Below, one piece after another: positions 8,546 to 16,664 of a stretch of 64,000 nucleotides of DNA. The notes under the pieces were generated by a model. That model had not been told where the DNA came from. It saw only the letters and a program-made list of their open reading frames with translations, and did no database searches. This DNA is from Pseudohalioglobus sediminis (GTDB taxonomy: Bacteria; Pseudomonadota; Gammaproteobacteria; Pseudomonadales; Halieaceae): positions 310,001 through 374,000 of the forward strand of contig NZ_VTUX01000003.1 in NCBI RefSeq assembly GCF_008370495.1, written 5' to 3'. Positions within the stretch are counted from its first letter, which is position 1. Every line of letters begins with the position of its first letter. A program made the position numbers and the translations under genes.

Positions 8546-10465
8546 TTATCCAATTATCTCGTTAACGGCTCGTGCAGCCGCATCAATAGCACTGTGCAGA
8601 TAGGCTTGCGCTTCTGAATCACTATTGGCAATACTGATACGGCCTATTGCTGCTCGTCCCAACTCGTGAGGGGCTTGCCCTTCTTCCCACTCTGGATCAA
8701 ACAGACTGTTGTATTCATAACTGTAGCCATGTGACCAGCGGTTGACGGTAATCGCTTCAATATCCTGTTCGGCATCAAAACCGTTGCCACCAAACATCGC
8801 CGTTAGTTGATCTTTTACCTCCTTTTCATAGGTTTCAAAGGTGGTGGTATAAAGCTTATGGCGCCCGAGGCGGTAAAGGTCACGGGCGTTTTGTTGGCCG
8901 TTGTTACGGGGGGCAGGGGCATGAAGCATCACCAGCACCAGCGGGTTGTCGCCACGGCTGCCATCGCGGTAATCACCCAGGCTTACGGGCGGCGCTTTGG
9001 TGACGACTGAGAAGTAACTGCCGGGGCATTGGTATTGTACTGGACCTGAGGCATGAACCGAGGCACCGCTGCGTATAAGTACACTGGTCATAACCAACGG
9101 TACTTTTACACCGTACTTTAGGTTTTCTTTTTGTGCTTCAGGAAGTTCCGGGCACAGGTGGGAAATAAGGCCATTGTAACAAGCCAGGATACTGTGCCTG
9201 GCCTGCACTTTGTAAGGCTTGCCATTTTGGACGTAGGATACCTCTACGCCATCATCAATATTCTTTACATTAACTGCCGTACTGTTGAGTCGAATACGCA
9301 CAGGCGCATCGCTGCGATCGAGCTGGCTGTAGTCAAAACGGTCTGTGAGGATACTTTCCATTGCGTTGCTGGATGCGCCGGATGTGTTGGGAGCAACCGC
9401 AGGAACAAGCTTGCGCACCAGCAGGCGAGCGACCGAGGCGTTGCCATCTGGAAATACCGGAAAACTGATATTGTCGACGAGACTATCCATCAGCTTGTTG
9501 AGCAGCTTGCCGGTATAACCGACGCTGTTGGCACCGGGGTAACCGAGCATGAATGCTGTTTCCACCGACACGGATTCGATGCCCTAACCCATAAATATCT
9601 TATTAAAAGACTCAAACGTCCTGACGGTATCCAATGACAGCCCCGCTTTTTTAATCAAAAACTCCTCGTAGGAGGTGGCGCCGATGTAGTCTTTGGTTTC
9701 CAACAGGGAGAGATCGTCGAGCAGGTCCTTTTCACCATTGATCAGGTCGAGTAAGCGTTGATGTTGTTCCGGGGGCAGTCCCAGCTCCTGGATCAGTTCA
9801 ACGGTTTCTTCGTCACCCTCCAGGGCACTGGGCCAGTGGCCCTGTATAATCTTATTCTGACCGTAATGCTCTTCGTTGAGAAAGTATCCCTGCGACGAGT
9901 TAAGCTGGGCCAGAAGAAAGTCGGGCTCGCGTGCGGCGTCGAGCTTGTCTAAGTCGATGTCCAGTTCACTGATGACTCGTGCTGCTGTATCGCTAAAAGA
10001 GTAGTGTTCGAGATTGAAACTGCCACCAGGCCCCAGCAGGGTACGATCCCCCAGCTGAAATTCGTTGCGCTTTGCGTGACCGCCAAAGTCATCGTGATTA
10101 TCTAATATAAGAATTTTTTTGTCGGCGCCGGCCTGTTGTTGATAGAGGTAGGCTGCCGCCAAACCGCTGATGCCTCCACCCACAATAATGAGGTCATAGC
10201 CCTCATCCAGTTCACTGTATTGTTCAGGTTTGTTGCCGCGCCAGGCCAGGTCATGGGCGATTTCGAAGGAACCGTTGTGGCTACCTCGAATACCCGTCCG
10301 TGTAGGGGGGTAGTACTTTTTTCCCAAGCCATCTGATGCAGGCGTAGGTAATAACTGCTCGACAGAATCTGACGCGATTAAACTTCGGGCGGGCAGTGTG
10401 CTGCCCGCGGCGATCGCGATCGCCGCTCCATTGAGAAAATCTCTGCGTTTAATGCTTTTCTTCAT
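8546..10465 (-). pseudogene. SpdH-like Tat FAD oxidoreductase interrupted by one in-frame TAG
   Basis: Two open stretches, 10465-9584 (293 codons) and a downstream part ending at 8546, are in the same frame and separated only by a TAG at 9584-9586. Together they make an otherwise complete protein of about 639 residues: twin-arginine signal (KRRDFLNG), FAD motif GGGISG at 96-101, 'DNHDDFGGHAKRNEF', and the C-terminal 'RISIANSDSEAQ'. In the paralogue at 60679 the aligned residue is Leu (in 'RGLSGWNMSV'), so a TTG to TAG change is the simplest history. No frameshift or other lesion is seen, which suggests a recent mutation, a sequencing error, or translation past the stop. It follows the quinohemoprotein dehydrogenase gene by 81 bp on the same strand. 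Confidence 0.85.
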
Positions 10466-10546
10466 GCTTGGTTTGCGCCATTTTTGTTAATGTCGCTGCC
10501 GGTTCCCTGGCGAGTCCTCCGGGACGGGGCCTGCCTCCGTCTCCCG

Positions 10547-12643
10547 TTATTCCTGGCCGACAGCTCGTGTATGCGTATTGGCATCCTCGTATGCGCTCCA
10601 GGCGGTGTTAACCAGGTAGGCGTAGAGCGCCTCGGTGCTGGCATCGTCTAGCTCCACCTCTGGCATACGCGGGGCGAACGCTCCGCCCAGCACTGCCTTC
10701 AAGTAATCGATAGTTGGAGGCAGGCGCATGCGCAGGTCGGCTGCCGCGCCCCCGACGGATTGGCCGCCATATCCGTGGCATGCCACGCATCCCGCGAGCG
10801 AATAAATAGCTTCCCCCATCGCCGCCACTTCCGGTGGATATGGGTCGACCGACGGTTTCCGAAAAGTCAGCGGGGCGGCCCATGGGGGCGTCGATGCATC
10901 CCCTCCCAGCACGAAGGCCAACAACCGTGGCCGGCTGCGCGACTCCTTCGTCGAGCTGTAGTCTGTCAATCCGGACGATGCGGTGGATGAGGAAGGCGCA
11001 CCAGCAGGCACGATGATGTACTGTAGACCGTCGGCCATTACTGTCGACGGCGCAGCCCGGATCGCGCCACCGGCTGTGAACGACTCCAGCAGCTCTCCCG
11101 AGGTAGCATCGTAGGCGTTCAGATAGCCCTCGGCCGTCCCCTGGAAGACGAGTCCGCCCGCCGTGTGCAAGGCCCCGCCGTTCAGGGGCAATGCATTGCG
11201 CTGCCTCCACACCTCGTTCTGGGTGACCGGATCCCACGCAACGAGCTCTGCGAATGCCTGCGATTCGGGGCCACTTTGACTGCCGTGCGAGTAATCGTAG
11301 GTGTAATCTCCACTGGCCGTTCGCTCGTACCGTTCAGGCATCGTGATCGCGGGGATGAAGAGCACATTCTTCTGGGGGTCAAATGCCAGAGCGGTCCAAT
11401 CATGCGCACCTGCGCTACTCGGAACAACAATCGTCGACTCACCGTCGGCCGCTTCCCAGTAGCGTGCAGCAGAGTCGAAGATCGGTCGCCCGGTCTCGCC
11501 GTCAAGGCCTTTGGCCCAGTTGACCGGCACGTAGTTGCGCCCCGAGATGAACTCGCCGGTCTTCGCGTCCAGGAGATAGACGAAGCCATTCTTCGGCACG
11601 CTGAGGACAACGCGCCTGTCCTCGCCGTCGATCGGCAAGGTGGCCGTCATGAGCCCAACAGCGGGCTCGTAGTTCCATCCGTCACCTGGCACCTGGCTGA
11701 AATGCCAACGGTACGCACCGGTCTGGGCATCCAGGGCGACGACGGCATTGGTGAAGAGCTCGTCGCCAGCGCCCTTGCCACGTTTGGTCGGATCCGAAGG
11801 TGCCGGTGCGCCGGTTCCGATGATGAGCTGGTCCAATTCGGGGTCGTAAACCATGGCTTCCCAAACGCTGCCGCAGCCCCTGGTCGTCTCATACCACCCT
11901 TCACCCCAGGTCTTCGCCGCCATTTCATAGAGCGCACTATCTTGAGACTTGCTTGGGTCGCCTGGAACCGTGTAGAAGCGCCACAGGTGTTTCCCAGTTC
12001 TCGCATCAACCGCATCCACATGACCGCGATTGAGACCCATATCAGCGCAGGAGTTGCCGATAAAGATCTTGTCGCCCCCAACGCGAGGTGCACCGGTAAT
12101 CATATAGGCCTGGCTGCCATCACAGGTTTCGGTCTCCCATCGCTTGGCCCCGGTCGCTTGATCGATTGCGACGAGCCGGCAGTCTGATGTTCCGATGATG
12201 ACGAGGTCATCAACGAGCGCGACTCCGCGATTAATACTCCTCAACCAGGTCTCCAGAAACGACCCCGGAGGCCTGTCGGCGAGAGGCTCGTATGTCCAGA
12301 GCAGCTTCCCCGTCTGCAGATCGTTGGCGAAGACCTGGCTCTGCGATCCGCCCTGGAAGATTCGTCCATTCCTGATGAGAGGATTGCCAACGAGCCCATC
12401 CCGGGTAGGGAGATCGATCGCCCAGGCGAGCCCCAGGTCCGACACCGTCTCGGTGTTGATCTGGCTCAGGCCGGAGTGGTGCTGCATGTCGGGGGAGTTG
12501 CCGAGCAACTCCCAGTTCGTGGACCTGGCGTCGCTCGCCATCGACGAGGGCACTTGTTCATCAACTGCGTCCATCGCATATCCGGTGCCCACAACTGCGA
12601 AAAGGGCGCCGATCACGACTACGCGAAGCCATTCGATATTCAT
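10547..12643 (-). CDS. PQQ-dependent quinohemoprotein alcohol dehydrogenase
   Basis: A periplasmic quinoprotein of about 698 residues that would oxidise alcohols and pass electrons through its own heme to the respiratory chain. Seen: a signal peptide ending 'VVGTGYA', repeated beta-propeller blades with the quinoprotein pattern 'AxDAxTGxxxWxF', the block 'RFYTVPGDPS', and a C-terminal cytochrome c domain with the heme motif CVACH near residue 620. I start it at ATG 12643 ('MNIEWLRVV') because an upstream frame would overlap the cupin gene and lacks a signal peptide. It is 37 bp downstream of a secreted cupin gene and 81 bp upstream of the interrupted SpdH-like gene, so the three look like one periplasmic oxidation operon. 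The substrate is unknown. PQQ synthesis genes are not in the window. Confidence 0.92.
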   Translation of the reverse strand: MNIEWLRVVVIGALFAVVGTGYAMDAVDEQVPSSMASDARSTNWELLGNSPDMQHHSGLSQINTETVSDLGLAWAIDLPTRDGLVGNPLIRNGRIFQGGSQSQVFANDLQTGKLLWTYEPLADRPPGSFLETWLRSINRGVALVDDLVIIGTSDCRLVAIDQATGAKRWETETCDGSQAYMITGAPRVGGDKIFIGNSCADMGLNRGHVDAVDARTGKHLWRFYTVPGDPSKSQDSALYEMAAKTWGEGWYETTRGCGSVWEAMVYDPELDQLIIGTGAPAPSDPTKRGKGAGDELFTNAVVALDAQTGAYRWHFSQVPGDGWNYEPAVGLMTATLPIDGEDRRVVLSVPKNGFVYLLDAKTGEFISGRNYVPVNWAKGLDGETGRPIFDSAARYWEAADGESTIVVPSSAGAHDWTALAFDPQKNVLFIPAITMPERYERTASGDYTYDYSHGSQSGPESQAFAELVAWDPVTQNEVWRQRNALPLNGGALHTAGGLVFQGTAEGYLNAYDATSGELLESFTAGGAIRAAPSTVMADGLQYIIVPAGAPSSSTASSGLTDYSSTKESRSRPRLLAFVLGGDASTPPWAAPLTFRKPSVDPYPPEVAAMGEAIYSLAGCVACHGYGGQSVGGAAADLRMRLPPTIDYLKAVLGGAFAPRMPEVELDDASTEALYAYLVNTAWSAYEDANTHTRAVGQE

Positions 12644-12680
12644 TGCTGCTACCTGATATTTAGTGGAAGGAGGAGCATCT

Positions 12681-13157
12681 TCAGGAATTGTCGCCGCTTT
12701 CTTCGAGATAGGCGGTATCAATCACGATCAACTCTCGGTATTTCTCAGGCATATGCCATCCGCCCTTGTACCCTTTTGGCACCACCAGGGACTCACCCGT
12801 CTTGAATTCGAATTCCCCGCCACTGTCGGGCGTCAGGATCAGCCGCCCTTCCAGAATCTGGACGAATTCATCATAGACTGCACCATCAATATGGACCTTG
12901 CCGGGTTCGGCCTCATAGACCGCCACCATGATTTTACCGGTATGGAACATGTGGGTGCTGAAACCGGCGGATCCGTCTTCACCCTGGGTAACATTGTCCT
13001 TGTCTTCGAATTCGCTCATATCGCCCTGGGTCAGGCCTTTACCATCAAGAATGCCCTGTTCGATGGCAATCGGTAGAATTCCCTGTGGTTCTGCTGAAGA
13101 TTCTTCGCTCATAACGTCTTGTCCTGAAAGTAGCAAACTGCATGCCGGAATAGGCAT
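12681..13157 (-). CDS. Small cupin protein, export signal shortened
   Basis: A 158-residue cupin closely paralogous to the one at 4832-5314 (shared 'DGAVYDEFV', 'ILEGRLILTPD', 'GYKG.WHMPEKYREL'). The homologous N-terminus there is a full signal peptide, but here the frame opens only at 'MPIPACSLLLSGQDVMSEES', with an in-frame stop about 45 bp upstream. The export signal may therefore be truncated, or the protein may start at 'MSEES' and stay cytoplasmic. It heads the cupin, quinoprotein, FAD-oxidoreductase operon. A terminator-like hairpin and recurrent operator site 3 lie upstream. Confidence 0.82.
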   Translation of the reverse strand: MPIPACSLLLSGQDVMSEESSAEPQGILPIAIEQGILDGKGLTQGDMSEFEDKDNVTQGEDGSAGFSTHMFHTGKIMVAVYEAEPGKVHIDGAVYDEFVQILEGRLILTPDSGGEFEFKTGESLVVPKGYKGGWHMPEKYRELIVIDTAYLEESGDNS

Positions 13158-13201
13158 TGTGAATGGATAGCGTACAACCCGATCCTGAAAACCGTGCGGT
13201 T

Positions 13202-13239
13202 AAAAAGGCCGGAACCGACTCGCACGCCAGGTTCCGGCA
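13202..13239 (-). terminator. Rho-independent terminator after the 13.4-22.5 kb operon
   Basis: On the minus strand GCCGGAAC pairs with GTTCCGGC and is followed by a short T-run. It lies 134 bp after the SnoaL-like stop. The sequence resembles the terminator at 5346-5383, including the flanking AAAGAGGT. Confidence 0.65.
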
Positions 13240-13305
13240 AAGAGGTCTCGCACCCCGAATGCCATAACAGATCTACAGCACCCAGATTCGAAAGATTAAT
13301 ATTTT

Positions 13306-13321
13306 TATACAGATGTGTCTA
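13306..13321. promoter_or_regulatory. Recurrent operator, site 3
   Basis: TATACA-GATG-TGTCTA followed by G, about 149 bp before the cupin start at 13157 and downstream of the SnoaL-like gene. Probably serves the cupin/quinoprotein operon. Confidence 0.55.
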
Positions 13322-13372
13322 GTTTAAATTACAAGCCCTCCAGCTGAAAACTTCCCCGGCTATACCAGACTA

Positions 13373-13774
13373 TCAAGCCGGGCTGATATCCTGCTTGCCG
13401 AGGATATTGAAGCTCTGGGTGGCAATCTTCCACTCGTCGTCCACTTTGTTCAGCTCCCAGTCATAGTCAACGGTAAATGTGTTGCGCTTGAACAGGGTCA
13501 ACATCTTGAGCCGCCCGGTCGCCCGCGTATCGCTGACCACATCGGAGTAGAAGCCCGTCGCATGATGCCCCAGGCAGTCGGGCGCAGACTCGAAGAACTC
13601 CCGGATTTGCTCGTGGCCATCAAAGGTCTTTCCGTAGACTGCACTGGCATCCAGGTGGGCGTCTTTTGCAAACAGGGCCAGTGCCGCATCCCAGTCCTTG
13701 CGATCGCAGGCATCGCAGTAGCGCGCGCCCATTTCGGCCAGTAGTAATTTGTCCGCCAGCAGTTCAGTGTTCAT
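13373..13774 (-). CDS. SnoaL-like/NTF2-fold protein
   Basis: A 133-residue NTF2-like protein with the usual first helix ('ARYCDACDRKDWDAALALFA') followed by 'GKTFDGHEQIREFFE', typical of SnoaL_4 relatives. The start has a good AAGGAG site eight bases upstream. It is the last gene of the eight-gene minus-strand CoA operon, 25 bp after a crotonase and just before the hairpin at 13202-13239. In such operons these proteins are often isomerases or dehydratases acting on ring or enone intermediates; nothing here fixes the reaction. Confidence 0.8.
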   Translation of the reverse strand: MNTELLADKLLLAEMGARYCDACDRKDWDAALALFAKDAHLDASAVYGKTFDGHEQIREFFESAPDCLGHHATGFYSDVVSDTRATGRLKMLTLFKRNTFTVDYDWELNKVDDEWKIATQSFNILGKQDISPA

Positions 13775-13799
13775 CGTTGCTCTCCTTGTGTCAGTAAGT

Positions 13800-14630
13800 C
13801 TAACTATCCAGAAAATTGGTCGCTCGTTTCTCTTTGAGTGCTCGCAGCCCCTCTTTGAAATCGGGTAGCTTGATCGCCGCGTTCATATCCTCAACAGAGC
13901 GGGTGTAAGCCGCAGAAAAATCCCCTTCTGCGTCAAAATTGACCTGCCGCTTGATGCAAGCCATGGAGAAGCCAGAGCTCTCCCTTGCCAGCCTGGCGGC
14001 GTAATCCACTGTTTTCTCGAGAAGCTCTTCCGGCGGGAAAATTTTCTGCAACCAGCCCAGGCGAAGTGCTTCGGCGCCATCAATCCGGTCCCCATCCAGC
14101 AGTATCTGCAGTGCATTACTGCTGCCCATGATCTTCGGCAGTATCCAGCCCAGGCCGTACTCTGCGGGCAAGCCCAGGCGCGCAAACGCACTCTTGATAA
14201 TGTTGTTGTCAGCGCCGAAACGGAGGTCGGCATAGCTGGCGACAATAAAACCGACGCCGGCGCAGCTACCGTTAACGGCAGCGATCACGGGTTTGGAGAT
14301 AGACAACGGGTAGGCGTGATTACGCTGGAATTGCTCTGGTGTATTTTCCGGGTAAGGAGGAAGGTCGAGCTTGCTTTTCTTGTAGTTGCCACCGGCGCTC
14401 TCGATCGAGTTCAGCTCCTTCGCGTCAGCCCCGACACAGAAATCATCGCCACTACCGGTAACCACGACTACCCTGACGCTATCATCTGAATGCGCGTTGT
14501 AAAGGGCCCAACGATATTCCACAGACATCCGACCACCCCAGGCATTGCGTCGATCCGGGTTATTGAGGGTGACCAGTGCGACCCCCCTGGATACCCGGTA
14601 GTGTATTTTCTCGAAGTCTTCAGCTTTCAT
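13800..14630 (-). CDS. Enoyl-CoA hydratase/isomerase family (crotonase) protein
   Basis: A 276-residue crotonase. Seen: the oxyanion-hole region 'GSGDDFCVGADAKEL' (about 60-75) and 'NGSCAGVGFIVASYADLRFG' (about 120-140), then 'ARLGLPAEYGLGWILPKIMG'. One of the two classic catalytic glutamates of enoyl-CoA hydratase is replaced (GVGF instead of GCEL), and the second may be the Glu in LPAEYG. The reaction could therefore be hydration, isomerisation or C-C cleavage of an acyl-CoA. It lies between an acyl-CoA dehydrogenase subunit (42 bp upstream) and the SnoaL-like gene. Confidence 0.88.
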   Translation of the reverse strand: MKAEDFEKIHYRVSRGVALVTLNNPDRRNAWGGRMSVEYRWALYNAHSDDSVRVVVVTGSGDDFCVGADAKELNSIESAGGNYKKSKLDLPPYPENTPEQFQRNHAYPLSISKPVIAAVNGSCAGVGFIVASYADLRFGADNNIIKSAFARLGLPAEYGLGWILPKIMGSSNALQILLDGDRIDGAEALRLGWLQKIFPPEELLEKTVDYAARLARESSGFSMACIKRQVNFDAEGDFSAAYTRSVEDMNAAIKLPDFKEGLRALKEKRATNFLDS

Positions 14631-14672
14631 GTAACCGCCTAATCTCTATGTATTGCTGGTGCCGAATCCGCC

Positions 14673-15821
14673 TCAGGAGTTGGCGAGCCAGGTGGGCGTA
14701 GTCGCCGGGGAACTTGTCGCAGCCAGGGCTGCACTGACGAGCTTTTCCTTCCATTGCCGTAAACCTCCCAGGCGCAATGCCAGGTCCCGGGAGCGCTTCA
14801 AATACAGGTGACAGTCGACCTCCCAGGTATAGCCCATACCGCCGTGCAGGTGCAGCCCTTCTCGCGCGGCAAACTCGAAGCACTCGGTAGCACTGATGCG
14901 CGCCGCGGACGCAGCTATAGGTAGTTCCTCACTTCCAGATGCCAGTGCCCAGGCCCCGTAGTAGGCATTCGAACGTGCCAGCTCATTGTGCGCGTACATT
15001 TTTGCGAGTTTATGCTTGACCGCCTGGTAGGAGCCCACAGCACGGCCAAAAGTCTTGCGCTCTTTGACGTAATCTACGGCCAACTCAAGGCAGCGATCCG
15101 CTCCTCCTATCTGCTCGAAGGCCAGCAGCACGGCAGCCCGGTCGAGCAGCCCGCAAAGCGCCCCACTGCCCTCCCCCCCATTGCCCAATATCTGCGCGGG
15201 GCAAGCGTCAAATGTGAGCTGAGCGTTGCGCACAGAGGGGTCTGCAGACTTCAGCGCCTCCCGTTGTACGCACTTACCACTCGTCCCTGCTGCTTCTGCG
15301 AGATCTACCAACACCAGAACCTGTCCATCTTCAGGCGTCACGGCGCTGACGACCAGGATGTCCGCCAGGGTGCCAGCAGCTACCGGGCGCTTCGCTCCAG
15401 TGATAGCAGCATTCTCTAGCACTACCGTTTTTTCACCGCCATCGCACCACGCCAGCGTGCCGATGAGTTCACCGGAGGCCAGCCCAGGAAGATACCGCTG
15501 CTTCTGCTCTTCAGATCCATACTGCAGAATCGCCTCAGCCGCGAGATAGATACTCGAGGAAAATGGCACCGGTGCCACCACTCTTCCCAATTCTTCCGCC
15601 AAAACACAAAGCTCCAGATATCCCATACCCAGCCCACCATAGGCTTCTGGTATAGCCGCCCCGAGCCAACCAAGCTCACAAATTTCCCGCCACAGCGGAC
15701 TGACTACACCCGGGTCGCTATCAAGGTGTTGGCGGACTTCATCCATCGGACACCTGTCGACCAGAAAGCGGCGGGCATCGTTACGGATAAATTGCTGGTC
15801 TTCGTCAAATTCGAATTTCAT
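14673..15821 (-). CDS. Acyl-CoA dehydrogenase, beta-type subunit
   Basis: A 382-residue FAD-dependent acyl-CoA dehydrogenase-family protein ('FEFDEDQQFIRNDARRFL' start; 'GWLGAAIPEAYGGLGMGYLE'; 'FGRAVGSYQAVKHKLA'; 'LHGGMGYTWEVDCHLYLK'). It ends without the usual C-terminal YEGT catalytic motif. This matches one subunit of the heteromeric dehydrogenases known from steroid side-chain degradation, where a complete enzyme needs two different subunits. Its likely partner is the 401-residue protein at 18199-19404 in the same operon. A second such pair is at 28971-31344. The gene lies between two crotonases. Confidence 0.9.
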   Translation of the reverse strand: MKFEFDEDQQFIRNDARRFLVDRCPMDEVRQHLDSDPGVVSPLWREICELGWLGAAIPEAYGGLGMGYLELCVLAEELGRVVAPVPFSSSIYLAAEAILQYGSEEQKQRYLPGLASGELIGTLAWCDGGEKTVVLENAAITGAKRPVAAGTLADILVVSAVTPEDGQVLVLVDLAEAAGTSGKCVQREALKSADPSVRNAQLTFDACPAQILGNGGEGSGALCGLLDRAAVLLAFEQIGGADRCLELAVDYVKERKTFGRAVGSYQAVKHKLAKMYAHNELARSNAYYGAWALASGSEELPIAASAARISATECFEFAAREGLHLHGGMGYTWEVDCHLYLKRSRDLALRLGGLRQWKEKLVSAALAATSSPATTPTWLANS

Positions 15822-15849
15822 TGAGAAAAATCTATGTTATTGGCACAAG

Positions 15850-16629
15850 TCAGCGCACTTCATGGGGAGATTTTTTTGCCGAGCCCCGGTCAACCTGGCC
15901 GTCACTCAGGTTATTCACCTGTATATAGAGCATTGCCCTGTCCAGGGCCGTGGAGAGGCCGCTATCCAGTGATTGCCAAACGGTCTTGACCGTGCCCTGC
16001 GTAGCCAGGGTAGGCTTGCTGGCAACCTTGGCTGCCAGTTCCCTTGCTCGCGTCCACAGTGCTTCCCGGGATTCCATCACCTCGCTGACCAGGCCGATCC
16101 GCAGCGCCGTTGCAGACGACATTCGCTCGTCATTGCCCAGCAGGTTCATGCGCATAACCTCGCCATAGGCGATCCGCCGGGTAAGACCGATGGGCTCACA
16201 GGCACTGACCATGCCGAAACTCACATGGGGATCAAAGAACTCCGCGTCTTCGGAGCAAATCACAATATCCGACTCGTTGAGCCAGTAGTACGCACCGCCA
16301 CAGCACAGGCCATGTACGGCACAGATGATGGGCTTCCACATTTCGTTCTGCTTGGGCCCCAGTTTCTTGCCCGGGTCCCACTGGGACCAGACCACACCCT
16401 CGCGCCAGATGGAATCTGTTTCCTTGACATCCTTACCCGTGGAAAATGCCCTGCCATCCGCCGCCCTGATCACCACGGCGTGGACCTGGTCATCGGCCTT
16501 GATCAATTCCCAGACTGCCGCCATCTCCTCAACCATCTGGCTGTTGAAGCTGTTCATGGCATCCGGGCGATTGATCGTCACTGTCGCCACATGATCTTCG
16601 TGGGTCTCGTAGCTTATCGTCTCGAACAT
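15850..16629 (-). CDS. Crotonase-family protein
   Basis: A 259-residue enoyl-CoA hydratase/isomerase-family protein. I start it at ATG 16629 ('MFETISYETHEDHVA'): the open frame runs 159 bp further but would overlap the ligase gene and lacks homology there. Motifs: 'ADGRAFSTGKDVKE' (oxyanion loop) and 'HGLCCGGAYYWLNESDIVIC', then 'FFDPHVSFGMVSACEPIGL', where the usual PE(I/V) glutamate is changed to DPH. That suggests a reaction other than simple hydration. It is 28 bp upstream of the beta-type acyl-CoA dehydrogenase and 35 bp downstream of an acyl-CoA ligase. Confidence 0.87.
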   Translation of the reverse strand: MFETISYETHEDHVATVTINRPDAMNSFNSQMVEEMAAVWELIKADDQVHAVVIRAADGRAFSTGKDVKETDSIWREGVVWSQWDPGKKLGPKQNEMWKPIICAVHGLCCGGAYYWLNESDIVICSEDAEFFDPHVSFGMVSACEPIGLTRRIAYGEVMRMNLLGNDERMSSATALRIGLVSEVMESREALWTRARELAAKVASKPTLATQGTVKTVWQSLDSGLSTALDRAMLYIQVNNLSDGQVDRGSAKKSPHEVR

Positions 16630-16664
16630 AGTGCTTCTCACCCTGGCTGGAAATCCAGCCTCTA

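Noticed and set aside
9584-9586. TAG read as pyrrolysine
   Set aside because: Pyrrolysine systems are not expected in this type of bacterium, the paralogue has Leu at the position, and no supporting genes are in the window.
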